Positions 8,391 to 16,898 of a DNA stretch of 64,000 nucleotides are shown piece by piece. This DNA is from Desulfocurvus vexinensis DSM 17965 (lineage in GTDB: Bacteria; Desulfobacterota; Desulfovibrionia; Desulfovibrionales; Desulfovibrionaceae), in assembly GCF_000519125.1 (NCBI RefSeq), contig NZ_JAEX01000006.1, positions 62,001-126,000 of the forward strand. The letters run 5' to 3'. Each line of letters opens with the position of its first letter. Position 1 is the first letter of the stretch. Both the position numbers and the translations under genes were made by a program. The notes beneath the pieces were generated by a model. That model did no database searches, had not been told where the DNA came from, and saw nothing but the letters and a program-made list of their open reading frames with translations.

Positions 8391-8999
8391 CTAGCGGACG
8401 TGCGCGAAGTCCAGGGCCTCGGGCCGCACCCGGGCCAGGAAGGACACCACCAGGGCCGTGACCACGCCCTCCACGAGCATCACCGGCAGATGCGCCAGCA
8501 GCAGCGCCACGGCCACGGCCCGGAAGCCCTCGCCCGACAGGGCCAGGGCGCAGGCCGTGAAGAGCCCGGCCAGCCCTACGCCCAGGGCGCCGCACAGGAA
8601 CGCGCCCACGCCCCCGGCGCGCCCGCCGCGCGCCAGCAGCGGGCGGAAGGCCCAGCCGCACGCGGCGGCGGAAAAGGCCATGGTGAAGGTGTTGACCCCA
8701 AGCACCGTGAGCCCGCCGAACTGGAAGAGCACGGCCTGGAGCGTCAGCGCCACCAGGATGGCCGGAAACGCCGCCAGCCCGAGCATGGCCCCCAGCAGAC
8801 CGTTGAGAATCAGGTGCGCGCTGGCCGGGCCCACGGGCACATGGATCAGCGAGGCCACGAAAAACGCCGCCGAGAGAATGGCCACGGTCATCAGCCGGTC
8901 GTGGTCCAGCCGCCGCAGCCCCAGGGCCGTCCCCCCTGCCGCCAGGGCCCAGCCTCCGGCCAGCACCGCCGGGGAAAGCACTCCTTCGGAAATATGCAT
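8391..8999 (-). CDS. cbiM: CbiM-type cobalt/nickel ECF transporter substrate-capture membrane protein
   Basis: A 202-residue integral membrane protein with the diagnostic N-terminus MHISEGVLSPAVL, whose Met-x-His coordinates the metal in CbiM/NikM, and the family stretch HVPVGPASAHLILNGLLGAMLG. About six membrane helices are predicted by eye. It normally works with CbiN, CbiQ and the ATPase CbiO to import Co2+ (or Ni2+); none of these is nearby, so they are either encoded elsewhere or the protein acts alone. The start is fixed by AAGGAGG six bases before the ATG. Ni versus Co cannot be decided from the sequence. Confidence 0.9.
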   Translation of the reverse strand: MHISEGVLSPAVLAGGWALAAGGTALGLRRLDHDRLMTVAILSAAFFVASLIHVPVGPASAHLILNGLLGAMLGLAAFPAILVALTLQAVLFQFGGLTVLGVNTFTMAFSAAACGWAFRPLLARGGRAGGVGAFLCGALGVGLAGLFTACALALSGEGFRAVAVALLLAHLPVMLVEGVVTALVVSFLARVRPEALDFAHVR

Positions 9000-9013
9000 C
9001 ACGCGCCTCCTTG

Positions 9014-9049
9014 GCCTGCCGCAGGCGTACACGAAAGCGGCCTTCGTGT
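9014..9049 (-). promoter_or_regulatory. Two hairpins in the cbiM mRNA leader
   Basis: An inverted repeat GCCTGC/GCAGGC (9014-9026) and a 7-bp stem ACACGAA/TTCGTGT (9029-9049) lie directly upstream of the cbiM ribosome-binding site. A metal or cobalamin riboswitch would be expected here in some bacteria, but I could not find a B12-box and do not call one. Confidence 0.35.
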
Positions 9050-9164
9050 CACCGGGCTTGTGGACCGGGACAGGCGACGGGAGCGGCAGGATGCCTCCTG
9101 CGGCCCGGCCCCCAGGGCAATTCACGCCCGGGCCGCCGCCGCTCCCCCGCATGCGGATTGCGGT

Positions 9165-9192
9165 TTGCCCTCGCCCGCGTTTCTGCTACACC
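9165..9192 (+). promoter_or_regulatory. Candidate promoter of the phosphofructokinase gene
   Basis: TTGCCC (9165-9170), 16-base spacer, TACACC (9187-9192), 54 bases before the ATG. A partial consensus match in otherwise very GC-rich sequence. Confidence 0.4.
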
Positions 9193-9246
9193 AGGACCTG
9201 AGCCCGGGCCGCGCGCCGCAGCCCGGCCACCACAGGAGAGAGCGCC

Positions 9247-10620
9247 ATGCCCGCGAAAAAGGACGCCCCAAAGGCCCGCGCCAAGGCCGCCGCGCCCGCC
9301 GCAGCCGCCACGGACATCGACACCGCCATCGCCCGCGTGGGCGTGCCCAAGGTGCCCTCGCCGCTGCCCTACAGCCGCTTTCTGCCCGACGACGCCCGCG
9401 CCGCCGTGCACCTGGACGAGGAGCTGGACCTGCCCAGCGGCCAGACCCGGCGCTACGACTTCGAGCTGGCCGGCCCGCGCGAGCAGGTCTACTTCGACCC
9501 CTCCAAGGTCAAATGCGCCATCGTCACCTGCGGCGGCCTGTGCCCCGGCATCAACGACGTGATCCGGGCCATCGTCATGGACGCGCACCACAACTACCGC
9601 GTGGCCGCCACCCTGGGCATCCGCTTCGGCCTGGAGGGCTTCATCCCCAAGTTCGGGCACAATGTCTGGGAGCTGACCCCGGCCTCGGTCTCCGACATCC
9701 ACCTCTTCGGCGGCACGGTGCTCGGCTCCTCGCGCGGGCCCCAGGCGCCCGACGAAATAGTGGACGCCCTGGAGCGCATGAACATCTCCGTGGTCTTCTT
9801 CATCGGCGGCGACGGCACCATGAAGGCCGCCCACAAGGTCCACCTGGAGGCCGCCCGACGCGGGGCGCGCATTGCCGTCATCGGCATCCCCAAGACCATC
9901 GACAACGACATCAACTTCGTCTTCCAGTCCTTCGGGTTCGACACCGCCGTGGAGGCCGCGACCCAGGCCATCCAATGCGCCCACACCGAGGCCACCGGCG
10001 CCTACAACGGCGTCGGCATGGTCAAGCTCATGGGCCGCGAGTCGGGCTTCATCGCCGCCCAGGCCACCCTGGCCCTCAAGGAGGTCAACTTCGTGCTCGT
10101 GCCCGAGGCGCCCCTGGAGCTGGACGGGCCCGAGGGTTTCCTGGCCGCCCTGGAGCGCCGCCTGCGCTCGCGCCACCACGCCGTGGTGGTGGTGGCCGAG
10201 GGCGCCGGGCAGGGCCTGTGCCGCGCCTCGGGCAGCACCGACGCCTCGGGCAACGTGCAGCTCGGCGACATCTGCACCATCCTGCGCGAGCGCATCGCCC
10301 GCCACCTGGCCGAGCGCGGCATGCAGCACACCCTGAAGTTCATCGACCCGAGCTATATCATCCGCTCGGTGCCCGCCAACGCCAACGACCGCGTGTACTG
10401 CGGCTTCCTGGGCCAGCACGCGGTGCACGCGGCCATGTCCGGACGCACGGGCATGGTGGTCAGCAAGATGCGCGGGCACTACATCCACCTGCCGCTGACC
10501 CTGGTCACCGCCGGGCGGCGCACGCTGAACATCGACTCCGACTACTGGCGCGCGGTGATGGAGAGCACCGGGCAGCTGGCCTACGCCAAGGGCTGCGACC
10601 AGGGCGCCGGGCGGTCCTGA
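9247..10620 (+). CDS. pfkA: ATP-dependent 6-phosphofructokinase (plant/trypanosome-like clade)
   Basis: Phosphorylates fructose 6-phosphate in glycolysis. The 457-residue protein has an Ala/Lys-rich N-terminal extension (about 1-30), then CGGLCPGINDVIR, IGGDGTMKAA and IPKTIDNDI. GGDG (not GGDD) predicts ATP rather than pyrophosphate as donor. The Lys in PKTIDND is found in the ATP-using clade that includes plant and trypanosome enzymes, whereas E. coli PfkA has PGTIDND. MGRESGFIA holds the substrate-binding Arg. The start has AGGAGAG nine bases upstream. The next gene begins 10 bases after the stop and is probably co-transcribed. Confidence 0.92.
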   Translation: MPAKKDAPKARAKAAAPAAAATDIDTAIARVGVPKVPSPLPYSRFLPDDARAAVHLDEELDLPSGQTRRYDFELAGPREQVYFDPSKVKCAIVTCGGLCPGINDVIRAIVMDAHHNYRVAATLGIRFGLEGFIPKFGHNVWELTPASVSDIHLFGGTVLGSSRGPQAPDEIVDALERMNISVVFFIGGDGTMKAAHKVHLEAARRGARIAVIGIPKTIDNDINFVFQSFGFDTAVEAATQAIQCAHTEATGAYNGVGMVKLMGRESGFIAAQATLALKEVNFVLVPEAPLELDGPEGFLAALERRLRSRHHAVVVVAEGAGQGLCRASGSTDASGNVQLGDICTILRERIARHLAERGMQHTLKFIDPSYIIRSVPANANDRVYCGFLGQHAVHAAMSGRTGMVVSKMRGHYIHLPLTLVTAGRRTLNIDSDYWRAVMESTGQLAYAKGCDQGAGRS

Positions 10621-10630
10621 GGCCCCGGGC

Positions 10631-12217
10631 GTGCCGTCCGTGTCCGCCCTGGCCGCGCGCCACGCCGTGGTGGACGCCCGGCCCGGGCACTACCTGTGCT
10701 TCCCCGACCTGCTGGCCCTGCCCGGCGGGCAGCTGTTGTGCGTCTACCGCGAGGCCGACCGCCACGTGGCCACCCGCCGCGCCCTGCTGGCTCGCGAAAG
10801 CGCCGACGGCGGCGCCACCTGGGGCCCGGCGCGCGAGGTCGCCCGGGGCATCGGGCACTGCCCGCGCCTGAGCGCCCCCGCCCCGGGGCTCATCCTGGCC
10901 CTGGACGACGACGCCACCCTGCACGAAAGCCGCGACGCGGGCCGCACCTGGGCCACCACCCGGGGCACAGGCATGGCCCACGGCGTGGCCGACCGCATCC
11001 TGGCCTTGCCCGGCGGCCCCTGGCTGACCACCGCCCACCGCCACCTGGACGGCCCCGAGGACCCCGCCAGCGGCCAGCGGCCCACGGAGCAGGTGGTCTT
11101 CGCCAGCACCGATGCCGGTCGCAGTTGGCGGCCCCTCTCCCTGCTGGCGGGCCCGGGGCGGCTGGTGCTGTGCGAGGCGGCCATGGTCTGCCTGCCCTCG
11201 GGGCGCATCCTGGCCCTGCTGCGCGAGAACAGCCACGTGGGCGAGCCCATCCGCCGCTGCCACAGCGATGACGGCGGGCGCACCTGGAGCGCCCCGGAGC
11301 CCACGCCCCTGCTGGGCCACCGCCCCACCCCGGGGCTGACCGCCGACGGGCGGCTGCTGGTGACCTACCGCGACACCGGCCCGAGCCCGGGCACCTCGGC
11401 CTGGCTGGGGCCCGAGGAAGCGCTGCGCGGCTTCGCGCCCCAGGGCCCGGCCAGCCACGCCCCGGGCCCGCCGCCGCCCCTGTCCGCCGCCGGGCTGCTG
11501 CTGGAGGCGCCCCCGGCCACGGCGCCCTGGCTGCTGCACCCGCTGACCGACCCCGACGCCGAACACGCCGCCCTGGAGGCCGAGATGCGCTGCCTGGAGG
11601 GCGCGGCGGGCCTGCGCCTGGGCGGCTGGTGGCGCGTGACCCCCGGCGAGCTGGCCCTGCTCGGCCCGCCCGCAGACGATGGCGGGCCGCCCGAAGTCCT
11701 GGGGCGCACGGCCCTGGCCCCCGGCGCGGTCCACCGCCTGCGCCTGGAATGGCGCCCCGGCGAGGTGCGCGCCCTGGTGGACGGGCAGCCCCGGCTGGCC
11801 GTGGCCCTGCCCGCCGCCGATGTGCGCCGCCGGGCGGTGTGCTTCGGGGCCCTGCCCGGCGCGGCCGGGCGCAGCCTGTGGCGCGCCGTAGCCCAGGACA
11901 TCCGGCCCCCGGGCGGCGGCCCGGGCCACGCCTGGGCCTGGACCCCGGCGAAGGGCCAGCCCGACGCGCGGGTGCGCCGCGAGGTATTGCGCCTGGCCGA
12001 CGCCCCGGGCGTGGCCTGGCCGGATTTCGGCTATTCCGGCTGGGCCGAGCCGCACCCCGGGCAGTTCGTCTGCGTCTACCATCACGCCGAGGCCCAGGCG
12101 CAGGACTACGCCCCCGGCGCCTGCGCCCATGTGCGCGCCACGCGCTTCGACACGACGGACTTCGCGCCGGGCGAGGCGTTTTCCGGCGTTGCGTCCCCGG
12201 CGGGCCTTCGAGTATAA
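10631..12217 (+). CDS. Sialidase-like (Asp-box beta-propeller) protein
   Basis: A 528-residue protein with four Asp-box motifs of the S/T-x-D-x-G-x-T/S-W type at about residues 57-64, 100-107, 160-166 and 212-219, the mark of sialidase-type six-bladed propellers. There is no signal peptide, so it is probably cytoplasmic. Asp-boxes alone do not prove sialidase activity. The C-terminal half (about 270-528) is Ala/Pro/Arg-rich and holds a possible lectin-like section; I do not recognise it. The start (GTG 10631) is uncertain: no good ribosome-binding site is seen, and translation may be coupled to the phosphofructokinase stop 10 bases upstream. Confidence 0.65.
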   Translation: MPSVSALAARHAVVDARPGHYLCFPDLLALPGGQLLCVYREADRHVATRRALLARESADGGATWGPAREVARGIGHCPRLSAPAPGLILALDDDATLHESRDAGRTWATTRGTGMAHGVADRILALPGGPWLTTAHRHLDGPEDPASGQRPTEQVVFASTDAGRSWRPLSLLAGPGRLVLCEAAMVCLPSGRILALLRENSHVGEPIRRCHSDDGGRTWSAPEPTPLLGHRPTPGLTADGRLLVTYRDTGPSPGTSAWLGPEEALRGFAPQGPASHAPGPPPPLSAAGLLLEAPPATAPWLLHPLTDPDAEHAALEAEMRCLEGAAGLRLGGWWRVTPGELALLGPPADDGGPPEVLGRTALAPGAVHRLRLEWRPGEVRALVDGQPRLAVALPAADVRRRAVCFGALPGAAGRSLWRAVAQDIRPPGGGPGHAWAWTPAKGQPDARVRREVLRLADAPGVAWPDFGYSGWAEPHPGQFVCVYHHAEAQAQDYAPGACAHVRATRFDTTDFAPGEAFSGVASPAGLRV

Positions 12218-12277
12218 TTGCCCAACGATTTCCGACGCCCCCCCCGCACGACGAACCCCGATCCCACGGTGAGGACC

Positions 12278-13639
12278 ATGAGCGACATCCTGCTGGACTC
12301 CCTGCGCACCCTGATCCTTGTCGGCATCCTCGCCGCCCTGATGCGCTCGGGCACCTCCCTGGGCATGCGCCGCTTCCCGGGCTGGCGGGCCATCGTGGCC
12401 GGGTTCGGGCTGCTGGCCTTCGGCTCGTCCCTGGACGCCCTGGGGCACTTCCCGCAGCTCATGCCGCAGGCCACCCTGGGCAACGAATCCGTGGCCGGGC
12501 TGCTGGAACGAGTGGTGGGCGTCCTGGGCGGGGTCTGCCTCATCGGCTGGGGCCTGTGGCGCGGGCTGCCCACGGTGGCCGCGACCCAGGCGGGCGAACG
12601 CGAGCTGTTCCGCCTCAAGGAGCGCTACCGGATCATCAGCGCCATGACCTCCGACCTGAACATCGACGCCGTGGTGGAGCCCGACGGCTCGCTGCGCGTG
12701 GAATGGATCTCCGGCTCCCTGCACTCCGACAGCGGCTACACTGCGAACGACATCATGACCTTCGAGCAATGGCACCGCGTGGTGGAGCCCGAGGACCGGC
12801 CCCTGCTGGAAAGCCATATCGCCGCCGCCGTGGCCGGGCAGCCGCGCAATAGCGAACTGCGCGCCCGCACCCGCGACGGGCGCGTCCTGTGGCTGGCCCT
12901 GTCCACCAGCGCCAGCCAGGACCCCGGGACCTCCGTGCGGCGGCTGACCACCGCCGTGCGCGACATCACCGCCCGCAAGCTGGCCGAGGAACGGACCCTG
13001 CGCTCCCTGGAGGAGAACAAGGTCCTGCTGCGCGAGCTGCACCACCGGGTCAAGAACAACCTCCAGGTCATCACTGGGCTGCTGGAGCTGGCCAAAAGCC
13101 GCATCAAGGACAAGGACCCCGAAGTGCTCGAAGCCTGCCAGGACCTGCACGCCAAGATCGGCTGCATGGCCCTGGTGCACACCCAGCTCTGCGCCGACAC
13201 GGCCCAGGGCCACGTCGATTTCGGCGCCTACGCCCGCAGCCTCGCCGCCCAGGCGGCGGACATCCATGGCCGCCCGCAGGTGCGCCTGGACCTCGACCTG
13301 CAGGAGGTGCCCCTGGACATCGACACCGCCGTGCCCTGCGGGCTGGCGCTCAACGAGCTGCTCACCGCCGCCTTCAAGCGCGCGGCCAGCGGGGCGGCGC
13401 AGCGCATCGCCGTGGAGGTCCGCGCCCAGGGCGGGCAGATGCTGGTGCGCGTGAGCGACGACGGGGCCGCCGACGCCGCCCAGGGCGACGGCATGGGCAT
13501 GCGCCTGCTGCACAATCTGGTCACGCTGCAACTGCACGGCAGCATTGAGTTCTCGCCCGGCCCGGGCACCACGGCCACCATGCGCCTGCCCCTGGAGCGC
13601 GATGCCGACGGGTTCCCCTTGCCTTCCGGCCCGGCTTGA
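12278..13639 (+). CDS. Membrane sensor histidine kinase, HisKA_2 type with PAS domain
   Basis: A 453-residue kinase. Three N-terminal hydrophobic segments (about 5-20, 30-55 and 75-95) are followed by a PAS domain (about 110-235) and a HisKA_2 dimerisation domain with the phospho-acceptor block LRELHHRVKNNLQVITGLL (His about 254-255). A HATPase domain (about 350-445) has a recognisable N-box-like LNELLTAAFKRA, VSDDG and GMGMRLL; the usual second N of the N-box is not conserved, which may weaken ATP binding. No response regulator is adjacent. The ATG at 12278 is chosen for GTGAGG just upstream; a frame-open GTG at 12218 would add 20 unlikely residues. Confidence 0.82.
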   Translation: MSDILLDSLRTLILVGILAALMRSGTSLGMRRFPGWRAIVAGFGLLAFGSSLDALGHFPQLMPQATLGNESVAGLLERVVGVLGGVCLIGWGLWRGLPTVAATQAGERELFRLKERYRIISAMTSDLNIDAVVEPDGSLRVEWISGSLHSDSGYTANDIMTFEQWHRVVEPEDRPLLESHIAAAVAGQPRNSELRARTRDGRVLWLALSTSASQDPGTSVRRLTTAVRDITARKLAEERTLRSLEENKVLLRELHHRVKNNLQVITGLLELAKSRIKDKDPEVLEACQDLHAKIGCMALVHTQLCADTAQGHVDFGAYARSLAAQAADIHGRPQVRLDLDLQEVPLDIDTAVPCGLALNELLTAAFKRAASGAAQRIAVEVRAQGGQMLVRVSDDGAADAAQGDGMGMRLLHNLVTLQLHGSIEFSPGPGTTATMRLPLERDADGFPLPSGPA

Positions 13640-13716
13640 GGCATCTTCGGGGAGTGCCCCTGCGGGCGCGCAATCCTTGACGGGCTGGCCGGGACCGGCC
13701 CCACCGATCGCCAACA

Positions 13717-14628
13717 ATGCCCTTTTGCATCGCCATCGCGACCCTCGTCATCCTGCTGCTGCTGCCCGACGCCCAGGCCCACGCCTGGGGGCCGGGGGTG
13801 CATATGGCCGTGGGCAACTGGTTTCTGGCCAACCTGGACTGCCTGGCCCTGGACGTGGCGCGCATCGTGTCCCTGCATCCCGGGGCCTTCCTCTACGGCG
13901 GCCTGGCGGCGGACATCTTCATCGGCAAGGGCAGCGTCGTGCGCCCCGGGCACAGCCACAACTGGGCCACGGGCCTCAGCCTGCTGGCCCGCGCCGACAG
14001 CGGGCGCACCCGAGCCTACGCCTACGGCTACCTCGCGCACCTGGCCGCCGACACCGTGGCCCACAACCACTACGTGCCGGGCATGCTCTGCGCCCTGCCC
14101 GCCGGGGGGCGCCTGGGCCACGTCTACATCGAGATGCAGGCCGACGCCCAGGTTGCCTGGGACACGCGCCAGGCCCGCGAGCTCTTCGCCCGGCCCCAGC
14201 ACGACACCGACGCTGCCCTGCTGGCCACCGTGCGCCACCGGCGCTGGCCGTTCCTGCTCAAGAAGCAGGTCATCAAGGGCCATCTGTCCCTGTGCGGGCG
14301 CCGCCGCTGGGACAGCTCCCTGGACGTGGCCGGGCGCGTGCTGCCCCTGGACGGGCGCGGCTACTTCCGGGACATGTTCACCCTGACCCTGGACGCGGTG
14401 GGCGACTTCCTGGCCCGGCCCGGCGATTCCCCGGTCATGGAGCTGGACCCCATCGGCAGCACGCCCCTGGGCCGCGCCGGGCGCCTGCTGCGCCGGGGCA
14501 GCCCCTGCCAGGACCGCGCCGGGCGCGCCCCGGGCGAGCTCTTCCCCCTGCCGGGCCAGCTTACGGGCCTGCCCCGGGTCCACGACAGGCAGGGCAACAC
14601 GGAAATCCCCCTGCGCCGCGCGGGCTGA
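13717..14628 (+). CDS. Exported zinc-dependent phospholipase C-like protein
   Basis: A 303-residue protein with an N-terminal signal peptide (hydrophobic about 3-17, cleavage near DAQA-HAWG). The mature protein starts HAWGPGVH and contains HSHNWATG, YLAHLAADTVAHNHYV and a later helical region. This pattern of His and Asp on helices is the zinc-site layout of the phospholipase C / S1-P1 nuclease fold (PF00882). The substrate is not determined; proteins of this type in related genera are usually annotated only as zinc-dependent phospholipase C family. The ribosome-binding site is poor. The next gene starts 36 bases downstream. Confidence 0.75.
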   Translation: MPFCIAIATLVILLLLPDAQAHAWGPGVHMAVGNWFLANLDCLALDVARIVSLHPGAFLYGGLAADIFIGKGSVVRPGHSHNWATGLSLLARADSGRTRAYAYGYLAHLAADTVAHNHYVPGMLCALPAGGRLGHVYIEMQADAQVAWDTRQARELFARPQHDTDAALLATVRHRRWPFLLKKQVIKGHLSLCGRRRWDSSLDVAGRVLPLDGRGYFRDMFTLTLDAVGDFLARPGDSPVMELDPIGSTPLGRAGRLLRRGSPCQDRAGRAPGELFPLPGQLTGLPRVHDRQGNTEIPLRRAG

Positions 14629-14664
14629 CGCCCGGGCCGCCCACCCGCCGAGGACCCGACAGCC

Positions 14665-15231
14665 ATGCCAGCCCCCGGCCCCCGATCCTGCACATCGGCA
14701 CCATCCTGTGCGCCAACGGCGATGCCCGCACCCGCCACCCCGCCCCTGGCCCTGCGCTACCTGCGCGCCTCGCCCCTGCCCCACGCCACGGCCCTGGCCT
14801 CGGCGGCGGTCTGCATCGCCCTGGCCCTGGCCGCCCTGGGCCACCTGGACGACGGCAGCCGCCGCGCGGCCACAGTGTATGGCGCCCTGGCCGCCGGGTG
14901 GCTGGGGCTGGCCTGCATCGCCCTGCTGGACGGCTTCTCGCGCTACCGCGAATACCGGCGCATCAAGGCCATGCTCGCGCGCCACGGCTGGAACCGCCGG
15001 GTCTTCGCCCTGGTGGCGGGCTCGCGCTGCCAGCGCGACGCGGCCCTGCAGGCCGCCCACGAGGCCGGGCACGGCCACCGCGCACGGCGCTTCTTCCGCG
15101 CCCTGGGCTACCGCTGGTACCACCTCTTCCCCGACGCCGTGACCCGCAACCCGCTGCGCTTCTTCCACCCGCGCTTCCTGCGCACCTCGTTCCTGCCCGG
15201 CAAGGCCCTGCGCGCCCGGCGCCGGGCCTGA
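14665..15231 (+). CDS. Hypothetical membrane protein, two helices and basic C-terminus
   Basis: A 188-residue protein I do not recognise. Two hydrophobic segments (about 42-63 and 70-90) are followed by a strongly basic soluble tail rich in Arg, His and aromatic residues (YREYRRIK, RRFFRALGYRWYHLFPD). GAGGA lies ten bases before ATG 14665. A second in-frame ATG at 14722 has no Shine-Dalgarno site. Probably co-transcribed with the phospholipase-like gene. Membrane-anchored with a cytoplasmic basic tail by the positive-inside rule. Confidence 0.6.
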   Translation: MPAPGPRSCTSAPSCAPTAMPAPATPPLALRYLRASPLPHATALASAAVCIALALAALGHLDDGSRRAATVYGALAAGWLGLACIALLDGFSRYREYRRIKAMLARHGWNRRVFALVAGSRCQRDAALQAAHEAGHGHRARRFFRALGYRWYHLFPDAVTRNPLRFFHPRFLRTSFLPGKALRARRRA

Positions 15232-15249
15232 GCCCCGGCGCACGCACAA

Positions 15250-15280
15250 GGGCCCCGCGGCCCGAAGGCTCGCGGGGCCC
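15250..15280. terminator. Hairpin between convergent genes, likely bidirectional terminator
   Basis: Ten-bp arms GGGCCCCGCG (15250-15259) and CGCGGGGCCC (15271-15280) sit in the gap between convergent stops at 15231 and 15305. No T run follows on either strand, so termination strength is uncertain. Confidence 0.5.
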
Positions 15281-15304
15281 CACGCGCCGCCAGGACGCCC
15301 GCCG

Positions 15305-16261
15305 TCAGTCCAGAAGCCGCTTCTGGCCCGTGAGGGCCATGATGTCCGTCACGTCCTGGGTCACTTCCAGCACGCCGAGGTAGGCGCCGTCGTCCCCGCG
15401 CACGGGGAAGTAGCGGATGTGGACCTTGCGGCCCATGAAGTCGATCCAGAACTCGGCCTTGTCGCGCGTGCCGTCGCGGAAGCTCTGCACGATCTCGCGC
15501 ACCACGTGCACGCTGCCCTCGGGGTGGCACTTCTCGACCTTGCGCCCGATGACCGAGCGGGTGCGCGGGAAGATCTTGGGCCGGTCCAGGCGGTTGAAAT
15601 AGGCCACCGTGTCGTCGGCGTCCACGAAGGTCACTTCCACGGGCAGGGTTTCGAGGATGGCGTGGATCTGGGCGGGCGCAAGCCGCGCGGCCAGGGAGCG
15701 GCGCGCCCCGGCGTCCTCGATCTCGGCCACCATGCGCGCGTAGTTCTCGCGCGCCCCGGGGCCGTAGGTCTGCTGGTCGAGGTGCTCGAAGGCCGCCAGC
15801 AGGCCCACGCCGTCGCGCTCCTGCATGACCTTGCGGCCCATGGGGTAGAGCACGTCGTTCTCCTTCCAGATGTGCTCGGCGCGGATGCGCAGGTATTCGA
15901 TGCCCTCGTCCACGAAACGCTCGCGCTCCACCGCCGGGGCCGAGGGCAGCCCGCCGACCTGGCGGACCATGCGCCCCAGCAGGTCGCGTTCGGCCTCGTG
16001 CTCGGCGAGCATCACGCCCAGCGGCCCGCCCTGCACGGGGATGCCGCGCTGCTCCAGCAGCGGAAAGAGGTATTCCTCCTCCTTGGCGTTGTGGATGCGG
16101 TCGCCGAATTCCAGCAGGAAATCCAGGGCCCGGCGGGTCTGCACCGGGTCGTGGCCCAGGGTGTGCACCCGCTCCAGGTTGGCCCGCAGGACGGCCATGG
16201 CCCGCTCGATGAGTTCGTGCTCCTCCACCAGAAACGTGTCCCAGCGTCTGCCCTGTTCCAT
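15305..16261 (-). CDS. Hemerythrin-PAS protein (DUF438-like)
   Basis: A 318-residue cytoplasmic protein: a hemerythrin HHE domain (about 8-150, with EEHELIERAM, DRIHNAKEEEYLFPLL, MLAEHEAER and RAEHIWKENDVLYP) and a C-terminal PAS domain (about 195-310, with FFNRLDRP-like and KCHPEGSVHVV). The combination matches DUF438/hemerythrin proteins linked to oxygen or NO handling and Fe-S repair in anaerobes. An AAGGAGG site fixes the start at 16261. A perfect TTGAC-N4-GTCAA palindrome lies 79 bases upstream, suggesting control by a CRP/FNR-family regulator. The enzymatic or sensory role is not known. Confidence 0.82.
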   Translation of the reverse strand: MEQGRRWDTFLVEEHELIERAMAVLRANLERVHTLGHDPVQTRRALDFLLEFGDRIHNAKEEEYLFPLLEQRGIPVQGGPLGVMLAEHEAERDLLGRMVRQVGGLPSAPAVERERFVDEGIEYLRIRAEHIWKENDVLYPMGRKVMQERDGVGLLAAFEHLDQQTYGPGARENYARMVAEIEDAGARRSLAARLAPAQIHAILETLPVEVTFVDADDTVAYFNRLDRPKIFPRTRSVIGRKVEKCHPEGSVHVVREIVQSFRDGTRDKAEFWIDFMGRKVHIRYFPVRGDDGAYLGVLEVTQDVTDIMALTGQKRLLD

Positions 16262-16339
16262 GTCCGTCCTCCTTTGCCCGGGGGGGCGAATGGTTGTGGT
16301 CCGCCGCTTCCAGGCTGCCTGCGGGCGGCCCGGCGCGCC

Positions 16340-16353
16340 TTGACGCGGGTCAA
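16340..16353. promoter_or_regulatory. CRP/FNR-family type palindrome, TTGAC-GCGG-GTCAA
   Basis: A perfect 14-bp inverted repeat between the divergent hemerythrin-PAS gene and yjbQ. It resembles the FNR box and the HcpR-type boxes (TTGAC-N4-GTCAA) that I recall from sulfate-reducer nitrosative-stress regulons. Confidence 0.5.
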
Positions 16354-16406
16354 ACCTGCCCGAGCATACCCCGGATTGCCGCCCCAGGGGAAGCCCGGGC
16401 CCGGGG

Positions 16407-16435
16407 TTTACGCCCCGGCCCCGCCGCGCTACCCT
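16407..16435 (+). promoter_or_regulatory. Candidate promoter of yjbQ
   Basis: TTTACG (16407-16412), 17-base spacer, TACCCT (16430-16435), 46 bases before the ATG. Confidence 0.45.
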
Positions 16436-16481
16436 GGCCCCGACACAGCAACCCCGAGGGCCCCGGGCCCGGGAGGACACC

Positions 16482-16898
16482 ATGAAATCCCACCGCAAGG
16501 AACTCTGGTTCCAGGTGCCCACGCGCCGGGCCTTCGTGCACATCACCCCCGAGGTGGAGCGCTGTCTGGCCGAGTCGGGCATCCGCGAAGGGCTGTGCCT
16601 GGTCAACGCCATGCACATCACCGCCAGCGTGTTCATCAACGATGACGAATCGGGCCTGCACCACGACTACGAGGCCTGGCTGGAGCGCCTGGCGCCCCAC
16701 GAGCCCGTCTCCGCCTACCGCCACAACGTGGGCGAGGACAACGCCGACGCGCACATGAAGCGCCAGATCATGGGCCGCGAGGTGGTGGTGGCCGTGACCG
16801 ACGGGCGGCTCGACCTCGGCACCTGGGAGCGCATCTTCTACGGGGAGTTCGACGGACGGCGCAAAAAGCGCGTGCTGGTCAAGATCATCGGGGAGTAG
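16482..16898 (+). CDS. yjbQ: YjbQ/UPF0047 family protein
   Basis: A 138-residue protein of the UPF0047 (YjbQ) family, often annotated as a secondary thiamine-phosphate synthase because one member complements a thiE mutant. Family features are visible: [49 protein letters not shown] and the ending [12 protein letters not shown]. Length is normal for the family. GGGAGGA precedes the ATG. The last 14 bases overlap the 3' end of the convergent kinase gene. The physiological role is unsettled. Confidence 0.9.
   Translation: MKSHRKELWFQVPTRRAFVHITPEVERCLAESGIREGLCLVNAMHITASVFINDDESGLHHDYEAWLERLAPHEPVSAYRHNVGEDNADAHMKRQIMGREVVVAVTDGRLDLGTWERIFYGEFDGRRKKRVLVKIIGE

Noticed and set aside
9001-9240. 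Cobalamin riboswitch upstream of cbiM
   Set aside because: No recognisable B12-box or kissing-loop pattern could be read on the minus strand; only simple hairpins were recorded.
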